This document shows, in pieces, positions 13,080 through 24,742 of a stretch of DNA of 64,000 nt (position 1 is its first letter; every line of letters begins with the position of its first letter). The DNA comes from Calycina herbarum (taxonomy: Eukaryota; Ascomycota; Leotiomycetes; Helotiales; Pezizellaceae): positions 434,001-498,000 of the forward strand of contig LLEY01000011.1 of NCBI GenBank assembly GCA_001414485.1, in the 5' to 3' direction. Below the pieces are notes generated by a model. The model did not search any database. It saw only the letters and a program-made list of their open reading frames with translations, and was not told the DNA's origin. Made by a program: the position numbers and the translations under genes.

Positions 13080-13714
13080 ATGTTAGGTGTTATCAGACAC
13101 CAAACCTCCCTCCTCAATTCCCTACTTTTGGCAAGGAGTCAAAGTCGTCCAAGCCAACTGTCAGTCGCGTACTTGTCTTCCTTCCAATCTGGCTACCTCT
13201 CCTTCTTACCCTTGGTCTTGTCATTCTCTTCGCTGCGACAAAAGACGGCCTCCTGCCCACCGACACCTCTGCTTCCTCCAACGATACCACCGTCACGATT
13301 CCGTCCTCTACCGCCACCTTGGACTCTGCTTCAATTACCAGTACTATTTACATGACCGCTACAAGCAAAGCCAATCCAACCTCGTTGCGCAATGGCACAG
13401 TCCAGAAGACCAACCTCATCGCTTACCGATCGGTCTCCACTGTTGTCCCACAATTGACTACCTTCCTAAACAAGCCAATCTCAACTATGATGTCAGCCAA
13501 TTGTCAAACAGCAAACAACACTTCCTCTTGGTTTACCGGCATGCAAACAAAGGTCCAAATTGGCACAATAACTACCACTCCTACGGTGAGCTCCTCAACC
13601 TCAACGTCTTCGGCTACTTCTTCTGATGACGAATACCTGGATCCAACCTACCCACCTCCCGGTGGTCGCCACATCATGCACGACCCAAAGAGCGACTGCC
13701 TTGATAACGAGTAG
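13080..13714 (+). CDS. Ser/Thr-rich single-pass membrane protein; start unresolved
   Basis: The convincing coding frame runs to the stop at 13712-13714. It contains a membrane segment RVLVFLPIWLPLLLTLGLV (about 13166-13222) followed by a Thr/Ser-rich ectodomain with several NxS/T sites (NDT, NGT, NNT, NTS) and a C-terminal 'YPPPGGRHIMHDPKSDC'. The architecture matches the neighbour at 12225. This frame has no ATG upstream of the membrane segment. The best-context ATG (CACAATG at 13080) is in a different frame, so either a 5' exon or small intron was missed or the gene carries a frameshift. One possible upstream exon ends at the GTAAGT at 12744. Confidence 0.45.
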
Positions 13715-14598
13715 CTTTGGACCAAGGGAAATGGCTTGTTGGTTACTGCAGGGATCCTCTTTGTCATTGGTGGTTTCTGCAACTACTGGTTCGTGTTCAA
13801 GGATGCGAAAGTTCATCAAACGTGTTGCATCTTAATAATAATGTTTCTTTACCATGTTTTTCTTTTAGAAAGCTTTCTCCAAAGAGTCTGTTGACAGAGA
13901 GTAGGGGCAGTGTGGCTTTTACGAGAAAGCTTTGGTTCTTATGTATCTTGCGATTTTTTATTTTGGGGATTGTTTTCTTTTGCGAGCTTCTAGGCACCGC
14001 AGGCTTCTAGGCAATGGATTGAAATATGGGTAATAAACTAGGTAATGTTTGTTGAGAAATGGAGTTAATGCAATCACCGTTTTACAACACTCTCAATTCA
14101 CTCTACTTTGAAATTACAGTTTGACTTCTTTTGTGGTGTTTAGGGTAAGAGTAAGTCCTTAACCAAGACAGCAGCTTGTATGCAACATTTCACTTTGCTA
14201 ATTTGAGGTCATTTGATATGGGCACTAAGATTTGATTGACTCTTCCTAAAAGGTAACTTCCCACTCTCAAGATAGAAAAAGATAGAAATGGAATATTGAA
14301 GGTCTTTTTGGGAAGACAAAACCTTTCTGATGCCTGCTGGTAAAACTCTCTAATGATGATGTTTTATCGACAAGAGTCTTATCGATCTGCTAGCCTTTTG
14401 AACGAGACGCGTCTCTATACACAAATATTCTTCCCCTACCCATCACACCTTTCAACACAACTACACCCCCGCGCTTGATTACCTGGCGGGGCTTGTACGC
14501 ATCAATTCAGCCTTGTCAATTCAACCTTGGTGCGCAAACTCAGTACAAATCAAGTCACAACATTCCATGCACATAACTCCACACGAGTCCCCGCCGCA
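13715..14598. other. intergenic spacer
   Basis: No gene is seen. The C-rich, T-poor stretch after 14430 looks like a promoter and leader for the next gene. Confidence 0.5.
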
Positions 14599-15567
14599 AT
14601 GAATCGTTACATCCTCTTCGTCCTGGTCCTCCTCCTCTTCTTCAGTGCCAATTTCGTAGGCATCATAGCTCTAGCCAATATCCTCACTATTGAACGCCAC
14701 GAGCCAACCATCACAACGGTGTGCGATCGCGAGGCCGGTCTCTCAGGCATAATCCACGTCGACCCGAGCACATTGTACGTTGTCTACGGACCCGAGTGCG
14801 AGGCTAACCTCCAAGAAGTCACACATCAACCAAATATCACTCTCGAGATTCCGTTCGATCCATCACTTCTCCCATACGAAGGGACTGCGAATGTTATCAG
14901 GGCAATGGTCTTTCTACTCCTTGTCGTTGGATGTCGAGCAATCTTAAGGTGGATCTTTCCAAGACGCGCCATAAACCTCCAACTCGTCGATGAAGAGATG
15001 TTGAATCGTGCTCGGGCTCGGGCCAGAGCAGCCAGACAAGCCAGACAAGCCAGACTTCAACGAGAAAGAGAGGCGAGGGTTCGTGGTTGGGATGTATTAG
15101 GTCGTCAGGAACAAGCCAGAAGAGAGGGTGCCGAAGAACCGCAATTTCCAGGTATTCCCGAAGAAGCTCTCGTTGCAGCACGTATTCCGTATCCCCACCC
15201 CTTTGAGGCCGAAAACATCGATCCCGAGTATGCACGCTATGCGTTCGAGACGGCAATCCGTGGTCTTGAACTGCCTCAAGATTGGGCTCAGTATAATCGA
15301 GGCATACTTGAGCGTCTGATTCAATTTCAAGAGGAAGAAGCAAGAAGAGCTAGAGAAGAGCGGGAACGAGAAGTAAGAAGAGCCGCCAGAGAGAGGGCAC
15401 GAGAAGCAAGAAGAGCCATCACAGAGAGGGAACAAGCAGAAAGAAGAGCCGCCAGAGAGAGAGAGAATGAACAGCGCTTTCGGGGGTATCTTGCTCATGC
15501 TGAGCTTATGGAGAGGGAACGTCAGCCTCTTGGCCGTGCTACTTGGACTTTAAGACAGGACCTGTAG
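14599..15567 (+). CDS. membrane protein with long Arg/Glu-rich helical tail
   Basis: 322 aa from the ATG at 14599 (the frame is open further 5' but without ATG). An N-terminal hydrophobic segment (ILFVLVLLLFFSANFVGIIA, residues 4-23) is a signal anchor or signal peptide. It is followed by a small extracellular-type domain with an NIT sequon, then a second membrane segment (AMVFLLLVVGCRAILRWIF). The rest is highly charged with repeated RARARAARQARQ and EEARRAREER-type units predicted to form a long alpha-helix or coiled coil. I recognise no family. Several antisense frames here arise from the biased Arg/Glu codons and are not genes. Confidence 0.65.
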   Translation: MNRYILFVLVLLLFFSANFVGIIALANILTIERHEPTITTVCDREAGLSGIIHVDPSTLYVVYGPECEANLQEVTHQPNITLEIPFDPSLLPYEGTANVIRAMVFLLLVVGCRAILRWIFPRRAINLQLVDEEMLNRARARARAARQARQARLQREREARVRGWDVLGRQEQARREGAEEPQFPGIPEEALVAARIPYPHPFEAENIDPEYARYAFETAIRGLELPQDWAQYNRGILERLIQFQEEEARRAREEREREVRRAARERAREARRAITEREQAERRAARERENEQRFRGYLAHAELMERERQPLGRATWTLRQDL

Positions 15568-15892
15568 ACCAAGGCAGCCAGGAACTGAGATGATGCCAAC
15601 CAAATTCAATTATTATTCGCATCATGGGCGCATAAATTGAATGGTCAATGGCGCTCAATTGCATTGCCATTCAAAGATCGATTCTGGTTGTGGTCGGAGT
15701 TGTGCTCAACCATATTTGCCTTCACACGGTGAATCCTGGACCGGAGGACCCAGGAACTGTTTTTATTGCGCCACCAGTCATTGTTTGTTTAAATACGCCA
15801 TGGCAGGCAACTCTGATTTATTGTATTCACATGCAACAAAAAATTTCAGACTCATTGTTGTTTTCTCAGTCTCTTTTTGCAGCTTTTTTCTT

Positions 15893-15954
15893 GTAAGTCA
15901 GCAGCCACAATCACGCAGAGAGGAACCAGCATCCGCTAACTTATATAATTATAG
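15893..15954 (+). other. probable 5'-UTR intron of the 16009 gene
   Basis: The donor GTAAGT (15893), the branch-like GCTAAC and the acceptor TATAG (ends 15954) lie 54 bp before the ATG at 16009. The order and spacing fit a fungal intron of 62 bp in the leader of the secreted-protein gene. Confidence 0.5.
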
Positions 15955-16008
15955 GTACCAACTCCAAATCACCAAATATCTAGATGATCCTGCAAGCATA
16001 CCGTCAAC

Positions 16009-16395
16009 ATGAAACTTACTCGTCTTTCTCTCAACATTTTGCTTCCGACTTTTGCATTTGTCAACTTCCTGTCAGCATACCCTCTAAGCGAACCGAATCA
16101 AGCCATCTCTACTAGTTTAGCAATCTCTTCAGATGTACCAGAGTCTCCAGTCGTACAATTGAATGATACATCGCAAGGCAACAGCACAATACATAAAGGT
16201 GGCGGTGGTCATGGTGGAGGAGGAGGCCATGGAGGTGGTCACGGATCCAGCGGGGGAAAAGGTGGCAGTGGAGGAACTGTTGTTACTGGCGGGGGATCAC
16301 ACTCAGCTTCTTCTCAATCTGTTGCACTCTCTCGCGGACATGCCTTCTACATGGTTGCCATGATTGTGGTTTCTGGAGTTTTGATCAATGGCTGA
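16009..16395 (+). CDS. small secreted Gly/His-rich protein, probably GPI-anchored
   Basis: 128 aa. The N-terminal signal peptide is LSLNILLPTFAFVNFLSAYP (about 5-24). The middle is a Gly/His repeat tract (GGGGHGGGGGHGGGHGSSGG, about 65-84) which could bind metal or lend flexibility. The C-terminus ends in a hydrophobic stretch (FYMVAMIVVSGVLI), as in GPI-anchored wall proteins. NDT and NST sequons are present. A leader intron lies just upstream. No known domain was recognised; a cell-wall or surface role is inferred. Confidence 0.7.
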   Translation: MKLTRLSLNILLPTFAFVNFLSAYPLSEPNQAISTSLAISSDVPESPVVQLNDTSQGNSTIHKGGGGHGGGGGHGGGHGSSGGKGGSGGTVVTGGGSHSASSQSVALSRGHAFYMVAMIVVSGVLING

Positions 16396-17379
16396 TCCAG
16401 CAATCTTGAGTTGACCATTAGAGTCAAGTACTTCCCAATAAGAACCCACTGTAGTACTCCGAAGTCCCATTTTCCAAATAAAACCTCCCATAGTGACCAC
16501 AAAGTACTCTAACTGAACAGCTTACCTTGATCAAAAGATATCCCGCCAACCACTTTGCATAACATAAGATATTGTGCGAGTTAGTCTTGAATAATCAGCG
16601 TTTACACTTTATCATTCTCCTAGATCGTTTATATAATAGGAAATCAACCAGTGATCTCCCCGACAAACATCTACACCCCTAGTAGCCTCAAAAATAAAGA
16701 GTCTACAAGGAAAGAAAATGCAGTAGGCTCTAGGAGTTGAAGCGAGCCAAATCTGATACTTTCTTGTTTTGGGTTCAAGCTCAACACACTCTTGTGTATC
16801 CTGTGAGCTCTGAGACTCTATAGAGTGACCTTGATTTGAATAAAATCCGTCATAGAATGAAAATACAGGTCCCACCTTAACTTACTCGCCTCCTCCGGTC
16901 ACTGGCCTATTTTCTAATCTGGTCTCCACGCTCTGAATACAATATTCGTACAATACCGGAATTATTTTCGAAAAATACATAATAAATTAAGCTTGATAAC
17001 ATTTCGTTGCCGTTGAAGTTACGAAGCAAGCAAGAACTCGAAAAACCTTGATTCACAATGTACTTGTAAAGTCTAACTCTCCGTTATATCTAATGACTAA
17101 CAAGCTTGAAGATTCACAGGTGAATTCTCGTATTTTTCTGCAATTAACTAGTGGCTATTGCTCCTGAAATGCTACAAATATATCTGCTTGTGGCTGATGC
17201 TATCGAGGCTTTCAACAGCACATTTGCGGGCCACTATGTAAACACCTCAAAATTAAACACCGCCCTTGCTTAATATAGACTACCCACCCGTCTCTTCTTG
17301 CAAAAGGTACGTCTTGTCTTCACATATGTGGAAAAATAACTTCGCTAACATTCATCAAGATATACTTCGATCCCCGAAG
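16396..17379. other. intergenic spacer
   Basis: A+T-rich spacer without a convincing reading frame. The frame of the next gene is open from 17266 but its first good ATG is at 17380. Confidence 0.5.
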
Positions 17380-18009
17380 ATGTCTACCAACCTGTATCCA
17401 TCTGTCGGCTTACCCTCGTCATCGGAATCAGCCTCCATGAATCAACAACAATTGGAGCGACGAACCATGGTTTTGATGAACAAACTCGCAGAGAACAACT
17501 GGCCTCTGGAGGTGTGTATTGCCGCTAGAATCGTTCATCTCAAATGTATCATAAACACCCCAGACTATCGGTGGAACTGGAATTCCGGAGCCAAGTTTTT
17601 CAACAAGTACACTGGCCAACACGTCCCAGATGGATTGTTCATCAGAAGAATGCTTCTCAAAAACACGGGCCCTAACCAAGATTATTGCGCCAGCCAGTGC
17701 CCACTTAGACACGATCTCATTATCGATTTTGAGAAGGAGGAATGGATTGCACAGAAGCCATATGGCGATAGAGGCCGGAGCGATTCCAAAACAACAAACT
17801 TGCGCTTTTACCCAAGACACAGAGATACGGACGAGTACAAGACCTTTGCTGCTGAACTCAAGTCACATCTTACAGAAACTGGTAATGGTTCATCTCCAGT
17901 GGAGCCTCAACTTCCTCCAACATTTGGGCCACCAAATACTTTCCATGCTGCTCTAGGTTGGTCAAAGGTAGCTCAAGAAAATCGCCAATTCAATATGGGT
18001 GGACGATGA
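17380..18009 (+). CDS. hypothetical cytosolic protein
   Basis: 210 aa from the ATG at 17380; the frame is open upstream to 17266, so an in-frame ATG at 17326 is an alternative start. It has no signal peptide or membrane segment. The middle contains two Cys close together (DYCASQC) and aromatic patches (YRWNWNSGAKFF); the C-terminus is Pro-rich then 'FHAALGWSKVAQENRQF'. I do not recognise the family. Composition and length support a real gene. Confidence 0.55.
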   Translation: MSTNLYPSVGLPSSSESASMNQQQLERRTMVLMNKLAENNWPLEVCIAARIVHLKCIINTPDYRWNWNSGAKFFNKYTGQHVPDGLFIRRMLLKNTGPNQDYCASQCPLRHDLIIDFEKEEWIAQKPYGDRGRSDSKTTNLRFYPRHRDTDEYKTFAAELKSHLTETGNGSSPVEPQLPPTFGPPNTFHAALGWSKVAQENRQFNMGGR

Positions 18010-18356
18010 GATTGTGTTGAATGGAAACAAATTCTATGTTGTGGACTTGTAGCTGGGGAATATAAAGCTTTGCGATGATTAGGAATTGCAATTGGGATGG
18101 ACAATTTCTAGAAGGGAAGCATTTGCAGTAGCGGCGTTAGCGAGTAAATAATAAATATGACTCTCTTGCACATTATCTATCAGAATGGTTTGCAGAACTT
18201 TGCTCCATGGTGATAGTACCCTTTGGAACTAACTGTTAATGGTAAACAAAACCTTCGATTATTATATACTTCTAGCTAATGCATGTATTTGCTGAGCTGT
18301 TCACTTGATATTTCTGGCTAGCTACTACATCAACTCCCACTCAGCCAGGAGGGTTT
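18010..18356. other. convergent intergenic spacer
   Basis: The shared 3' region of two convergent genes; nothing else is seen. Confidence 0.4.
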
Positions 18357-19001
18357 TCACATCCTCCAAGATCTAGAAGAGGGACCCTGTTGTTCGTTTA
18401 TCACAAATCGGCTCTCGAAATCCCCTTTAACATTAGCTGTTTTGACCCACGGACTTTTAGTTATGTGTTCCTCACCCCCCGAAAACCGACTCCGGGAAAA
18501 AAGCTTGTCAAACGACTCCTCTGTGATACGATATCGAGCACGGCCCCGAAAATAGTTTAAAGCCCGCCATCCTAACTTATACACTTCCGTGTGGACAACA
18601 AATGAGTGGAACTTCTCATCTGGGATACCATTTGTGTCTAAAAAGCCATCCTCGTTTTCTAAAAATAGGAATGAAGGAAGACACTTGAACGAAGAAGAAG
18701 CAACCTTTACGATCTCCATTGATGACCATCTGTGGAGGTCTTTAGAGGTCATTGAGAGAAAATAGACCATGGGATTGGGGTCGCTGGAAATATGAAGGAC
18801 CAGAATTGGATGCTTGTAATATGCTTCTTTCGGTTGTAGTTGATTTGACTCGTCCATAGGTCCCTGGTTCAACTCAACATAATATTTGCTTGGCAAGTAT
18901 AAAATGCTGCCATTGGAGAAGTCCCAAAGTGGTGGACAGCTGCGGTTATTGCTGTTCCCGAATCTGAAACTAAATTGTTCTCTTGACATAGCTGCAGCCA
19001 T
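18357..19001 (-). CDS. family-A protein (RPALWDIS-type), unknown function
   Basis: 214 aa on the minus strand. It shares the core signature of the local family A: PPLWDFSNGSILYLPSKYYV (compare RPALWDISEGCILYLPPKKD at 36.4 kb), then KHPILVLHIS and MVYFLSMTS. A C-terminal 'GWRALNYF....RYRITEESFDKLF' matches 'PWEALRCY....YRRL/RIDETSF' in the paralogs. It has no signal peptide or known domain. It is the only family member on the minus strand and lies about 10 kb from the rest of the array. Codon 5 (MSRE) is a possible alternative start. Confidence 0.65.
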   Translation of the reverse strand: MAAAMSREQFSFRFGNSNNRSCPPLWDFSNGSILYLPSKYYVELNQGPMDESNQLQPKEAYYKHPILVLHISSDPNPMVYFLSMTSKDLHRWSSMEIVKVASSSFKCLPSFLFLENEDGFLDTNGIPDEKFHSFVVHTEVYKLGWRALNYFRGRARYRITEESFDKLFSRSRFSGGEEHITKSPWVKTANVKGDFESRFVINEQQGPSSRSWRM

Positions 19002-19934
19002 AGTGATAGAAAATATATCGGTGTGAATGGGGAATAAGTCAAGTTGAAAAGAATTTGGCGAGAATCAAGTATTTAGATTGATCGTTCAAAGGCGGAAAGA
19101 AAGAGGATTATTGGGAATATTTACTGTACGAGAGATCACCGAATGAAGTTGATTGAGGACTTTAGATAGGATGTGCGAGTGATGATGTGTAAGACAGCTG
19201 AAGATAGTCAAGTACTATTCTCAACTTACTGAAGGAAAAAGAAAGACAGATAGGTATAAGCAGAGCAATTGCCGAGCGATCAAGTCTGCTACAAGCTGGA
19301 CATGGAAAACGACCAAAAAGAACTACCATACAAAGCTCAACCTTCAACCTTCAACCCATGAAATCAAACCATTTCTTTGCCATACCCGCATGACTTTTGC
19401 ACGCATCCCCTGTTTTCCATTCTCCGAATTTCCTACCAGAATTTTCTTCGCTTTTATTCTGATCTTCCATCACCTCCTCCCCTCAAATCATATCCTTCCT
19501 GAAATCCTGACTTCATACACCAAGACAGCATTGCCTTCCTCTCCTCCGTAACCTTGGCTGCCTCCATATGATTCTTACTTTAGAAAACTCTGCAAGATGA
19601 GTGAGAAAAATGGGCGACCCGCTGAGTCTGGAAAACCCTAACCATTGACTCATGTCCAGGAAACACCCTTCCGTGGAAGAGAAAACAGGATCTCTTCACG
19701 AATGAATAAACCGCTTGGTCAAATAGATTGCTTATCCGCACCTCAATCAACTTGATTGACGTCAACAAAAGGAAAATGGTCGAGCGCGACCTGGAAACAA
19801 CGAATGCCAATAGAACCGCGACTGGAAACGCCCAGAAAAGAAATCCAACAGTAGTAAAGAGCACACCCCTAAAAAACAGAACAAAAATATATTCACAATC
19901 TAACCCACATCTTCCGTCTCCCCCCCTGAATACA
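19002..19934. other. intergenic spacer
   Basis: It holds the promoter of the 18357 gene (right of 19002) and the 3' region of the aldo-keto reductase. The short open frames lack support. Confidence 0.5.
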
Positions 19935-21260
19935 TCACTTCCCCAACACAATCCCATCCGGCTTATCCTTAAACCCAAAGTTAACCCCAAAAGCAGGATA
20001 CACATATCTAACCACCTTCCCGCTCTCCTCCAAACCCTCCGCATAACCATTTAGAATCTTCAAGTCCCCAGCTTCGAGCGTGATAAGTTCCCTGTTGGCT
20101 TTTATCCTCTCATTCGTCACGGATTTCGCGAGGACCGAGGAGCCTCTTGCGACTGGAGTATCACGAAAAAAAAAACATTAGCCCTGGTTTGGAGAATGGA
20201 ATGGGTATGGAGAGGGGATAGAATGAAGCTTACGATGCCAACTCAACAACACCGTCGCTGGCGCGACGCCTCTACTCTTGGCAACTTCAACCACTGGAGC
20301 GGCTGAAAGCATGGGACACCCAACACTGCCCAAGGGACTGTACGCCGTGACGTGGATTCCCTTGCTTTTACAGAAATCAACAACCTCCTGTTGAGGCAGC
20401 GAAGGATGATTCTCAATCTGGTTAACCGCCGGAACCACTACAAAAAGTTAGCATACTCTTTCCCTCTCGATTTATGGACCCCATCCAGGAGCACGAGCGC
20501 AGCGATTACGAGGAACTGGCGCCCAACCCGATTCCAAAAAGGGGGAGGGGACCATAAAAGAAAGCAAAAATTAACATACCATTCACACCCTCCCCAGCGA
20601 GCAACTCCGTCAAGAACTGCACAGAGTAATTCGCAACCCCAATAGCCTTTACCTTGCCCGTCTTAAGCAATTTCTGCATCCCCCTCCACGTCTCAACATG
20701 ACTCCAATCCAGCACCAGATCCCTCGATCCATCAGGATGTTTAGGGAACCGATCATCGTTGCCCTTAGGATTCATCGCCACAGGCCAATGAACCAAGAAT
20801 AAATCCACGTAATCCAACCCGAGAGATTTGAGAGATTTATCCAATCCCTCTTCCGGTCGGGAATGGTATGTACACCATAATTTACTCGTCACAAAGATAT
20901 CTTCGCGTTTAGTTCCCGCGGCGAAGGCGGCTGCGAGACCGGCTCCTACTTCATCTTCATTGCCGTAGCAATATGCTGTTTCATTCCACCAATATTAGTC
21001 GTGAACTAGACTGAACTAGACTGGACTGAATCTCTAGACTCCCAAAAAAAAAAAAAAAGGGAATCGAGGAAGAAGAGAAAATGGCCGAGGAAGGGAAAAA
21101 GAAGCAAGGAGAGAAACGAACCAGCATCAACATGTTTATACCCAATCTCCAGCGCATATTCCACAGCCTTCTCCACCTCCCCCGCAGCAGATTGCCACGT
21201 TCCCAATCCCAACGCTGGGATCTCCGCACCGGTGTTGAGTTTGAACTTCGTGTCGGACAT
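19935..21260 (-). CDS. aldo-keto reductase
   Basis: Four exons on the minus strand, 21260-21122, 20975-20580, 20437-20234 and 20152-19935, give 318 aa. The introns (146, 142 and 81 bp) have CTAAT/CTAAC branch sites and phases that restore one frame. The full catalytic tetrad is visible: Asp45 and Tyr50 in DAAYCYGNE, Lys78 in TSKLW and His109 in [18 protein letters not shown] and the NADPH-binding '[10 protein letters not shown]' follow. The AKR superfamily reduces aldehydes and ketones with NADPH in the cytosol; the substrate is unknown. Intron 1 contains a run of 15 or more A and a short GAACTAGACT repeat. Confidence 0.92.
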
Positions 21261-21951
21261 CTTCGCTTCTTCTCCAGTTCTCGTATAAAGACTGCTTTAT
21301 GAATTGAAATGGAGTAGGAAAAAGTTTAGAAGTATCAGGAACCGGATGGAGGGGTAAACACCAAAAAACTAGATAAGAACCCCACGGTCTGTCCAATTGA
21401 CCCCTCATTTCTTCCGGCACATTTACCCCATCCCCATCTCCATCTCCATCATTCAAACGCCGACGATTCCACGCCTTCAATTGGTGTGAAATCCCAAAGT
21501 GGGAATCTAATTTTTGTGGAGGAAAAGTGGATGGGCTTCGGCTGAATTGTCCGCGAAAAGACGGCTCCTCACGTTGGGAGTCCGTTTCTCCATGTTTGTC
21601 TTATTATAACTGTATTATGAAGAATCAATGAATTGCTTTTCGAAAAAATCTATGGAATTACATTCTAAAATGCCAAAATGCGTTCAACAAACAAAGGGTA
21701 CTAGCAAAAACTGTTATACAAGGGGGTGGTAAAATTATCGAATCAATTTTCTTTCGTTTTCTCTCTCTCGGGCATGTGGAAAGACCTGGACTATGCAAGA
21801 ACAAGAATAGCATGATGGGGGTACCTGCTTGCGGTGCAATGATCGAACAAGGGGAGCAATATGGTCATGTCAATGATCACTGCACGTAGTCTCACCATGG
21901 GGAAGATATTTCGCATCGCAAGGTATACCTTCCTGCCAGGCTTTCCTTCCT
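21261..21951. other. intergenic spacer
   Basis: It holds the promoter of the aldo-keto reductase (right of 21261) and the 3' end of the RCC1 gene. No gene is seen. Confidence 0.5.
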
Positions 21952-23750
21952 TTAGACAGCCGGGCCAGCAAGTACGCTAAATTGTCCTCCACAGCCTGCA
22001 AATGTAAGCTTCTTACCTCTTACGGCTGTGTTGTCAATAAGAGTCGCTTTCTCAACTGGATCCTCGGTTCCGTGGCCGGTTCGGTAGTTCGCTGAAAATC
22101 CCCACGAGTAGGCTTGGCCTGCTTTTGTGATGACAATGCAATCATCGATGCCTGCGGCAACGTAATCTGCTTTGATGTCTGTGATATAATATTAGCTGTG
22201 TGCACGTAAGACCGTAGGTTATTATTCTTACCTGGTACAGTCACAGGCTCCTTGAGAATCCGTGGTCTGTCTCGGCTGTCGAACAATAAATCTTCTTTGG
22301 GAAGATCCTTCTCCAGAACTCCGATTTGCGAATCGTCACAACGACCCCACGTCAACAAGGTGCCATCTTGAGCACAAGCGATCGAGTGATGGGCTCCTCC
22401 TACGATGTACTTGATGTCGTATGGCTTGAGGGATTTTACAACACTTGGTCGTTGGACCAAAGCATTATTGTCTCCGGCACCATTTGAGATTCCAGCCTGT
22501 CCAAAGTTGTTCAATCCCCAGGTCCAGACTTGTCCCTTGATATCGAGCGCAAACCCATTGTATCCTCCAGACGAGATGGAGGTGATCTTATTCTTTGGTA
22601 CTCCCACCGGATTGGGAACCAGATAATCCAACCGTCGACGTTCTGCCACGCGATGTCCAAGTTGTCCTTGTTCTCCACATCCCCATGCCCAAATGTTTCC
22701 TTTCTGGTCCAGCGCCAAAACATGATCACCTCCTGAAGCTAGCGCCTTGATATTTTTGAGTTGTGGAATGAGAGCAGGTCGTTGCTGCTTTTTGACACCC
22801 TTCACAGCATCCTCTTTGAAAAATCCCCATATGCCATCGTTTCCCTAATCGTGTTAGCTAGGTAATATTTCCCATTCCATAAGTACTTACGCAAAACGTT
22901 CCCCAGCCATAAACAAAACCATCCGAGGTTAGAGCAAAACTAGCACTGTTCGTAGCGATGACTTGAGCAAAACCTGAAATATCTGAAGGAAAATCGTCTT
23001 TCGAGAGGGCAGTAGGAGTGCTTTCTCTCGGGTTGAGGCCACTCTCGTCGTCGTCATCGGAATCGGAATCGGCATCCGCATCTCTTGTAGGAGCTTCCCA
23101 AGCTGTATCTCGTCCCAAGGCGCAATTGTCATTGACACCCCACGTCAGGATCTTCTGGTCGTGCGTGAGGGCAACACAGTGCATGCCACCAACTGCAACC
23201 TGTACGACTCCGACAGTCTTCGAGTCTAGCAGCTTGTTGAGTCTGGGACGTTGTACATCCTTCACTTTCTGTGCACCACTCGCGCCTGGTCCTAGGCCAA
23301 GTTCTCCTCCATCGCCACCTCCAAATACATAGACGTCGAGTTTCTGGGTAGGAGGAGTGTTGATGTTTATTGGTAAAGACTCGCGTTGTTTCTTCTGTCT
23401 TTTCGTAGGCACTTCGACGGAAGCTGTGCTTGCGGCGCGCTTTCTGTTCGCGGTGGTAGGAGGAGCTGCAAGGATTAGCAACGCGTCAAGATGACAGAAA
23501 TTCGGAATTGAGACTTACCATGATTCGGGACATCTTCTGCCATCTTCATCTTCTTTGCTGGCTTCTTCGCGACCTTTGCAGGCGCTTTCGTGACTTTGGC
23601 AGCAGCTTTGGGTGCAGGTGCAGGTTCAGGTTTCTTTGCCTTTGCTTTCGCGGCGGGCTTCTTTGCGATTGTGGGTGCAGCGACGGCTTTTTCGACTTTA
23701 GAGTCTTTTGTGGCTCTGGAGGGCCGGACATTCTTAGTCTTTGGAGGCAT
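21952..23750 (-). CDS. RCC1: RCC1-type Ran guanine-nucleotide exchange factor
   Basis: Four exons, 23750-23519, 23465-22891, 22844-22232 and 22178-21952, give 548 aa with introns of 53, 46 and 54 bp. Residues 1-77 form a Lys/Ala/Pro-rich tail resembling a histone-H1-like nuclear and chromatin-binding region. Seven-bladed RCC1 repeats follow, recognisable by VAVGGMHCVALT, ILTWGVNDNCALG, VYGWGTFCGNDG, IWAWGCGEQGQLG, VWTWGLNNFGQAG and LLTWGRCDDSQIG, ending in FAGCGGQFSVLAG. An acidic insert (DADSDSDDDDES) sits between blades, as in fungal homologs. Role from the family: nuclear exchange of GDP for GTP on Ran. This is a conserved essential gene and anchors the window as ordinary nuclear DNA. Confidence 0.95.
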
Positions 23751-24705
23751 CTTGATGTGCGAAGATCTGGTGTTGTGGACGCAAGGGATGCGATTTGGGT
23801 TGTGTTGACGCGATTTTGGTAGGCACTGCTGGAAGAACCTTTTTTTGTAGGCTTGGAGGCGAGGCAGCGGCCAGTGACTCGGCCGACCGACACGTTACCT
23901 GATCGTAAGACATCTAATTACATTGCATCCATCACCAGAAGGATTCACCAGTTTATTAAAAAGAAAACAACCAGCTCAAGAATAATTTCGAGTCTCAATC
24001 GTTTTGTCTGCCCCATAACTAGATTCTTCTAGATAGTAATGCCAGCAATAAAGGCGGTGTATGATTATCATTCTGCCACTTTCGAGCTATTTCAAGGCTC
24101 TTACAGGGGTGGGTGCAGACTACGGCCCAAATAATCGATCCCCTACTTCCAAGCTGGACGAGGAGATATTCAATCCAAGGACTACCGCATTTTGAGGCTG
24201 GACCTGTATCGACCTGGACCTTCAACGTCGACCCTTGAAGAATTACCCTCGAGTAGCACGATGACTGGTCCCCCAGAACTCCCGCGCCTTCCTCTCCCAC
24301 ATCAAACACAAAAGACACTTCCCAAGAAACCCCCAAGCACCATTACCATCTGATGTTTGTCGTTCTGTCAGCTTATCTAACCGCCTTGCCAGACCTTCGT
24401 CCCAGGGTTTGAAGTGCTTTGTGTTACCAGCCATTCGGCCTGGCACCTGATACGAGGATCTATACGATAAAAGCGCCGGCCATGGTTCTTGTGCCAATCA
24501 AGGACCAAATATAACAGTTTCATCCATCCGCTCCGATCACTCAGTAGCCATTCAGACACGTACCGCACCATACTTGGCCATTGCCAGAAATTGGTCTTTC
24601 AAGGCATCATCGAATGAGAGTGCGTGTGCCTACTTTTCAGAATAGAGCTACCTTACTCGAGTAATCGTCTAGCACTACTTCCATTCCCTCAGTTACATTA
24701 TCTTT
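23751..24705. other. intergenic region with unresolved minus-strand frames
   Basis: Upstream of RCC1. Several overlapping minus-strand frames between 24019 and 24640 have protein-like composition (for example KHFKPWDEGLARRLDKL), and a donor-like GTACGT lies near 24565. I could not assemble a gene from them. Confidence 0.4.
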
Positions 24706-24742
24706 GAACTCGTCTACGGAGGACGCGGTCGCAAGTCAGGGC

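Noticed and set aside
14897..15498. Long antisense frames under the Arg/Glu-rich gene
   Set aside because: They are shadows produced by the biased codons of the plus-strand gene.
24019..24640. Overlapping minus-strand frames with protein-like text
   Set aside because: Could not be joined by consistent splice sites and no family was recognised.
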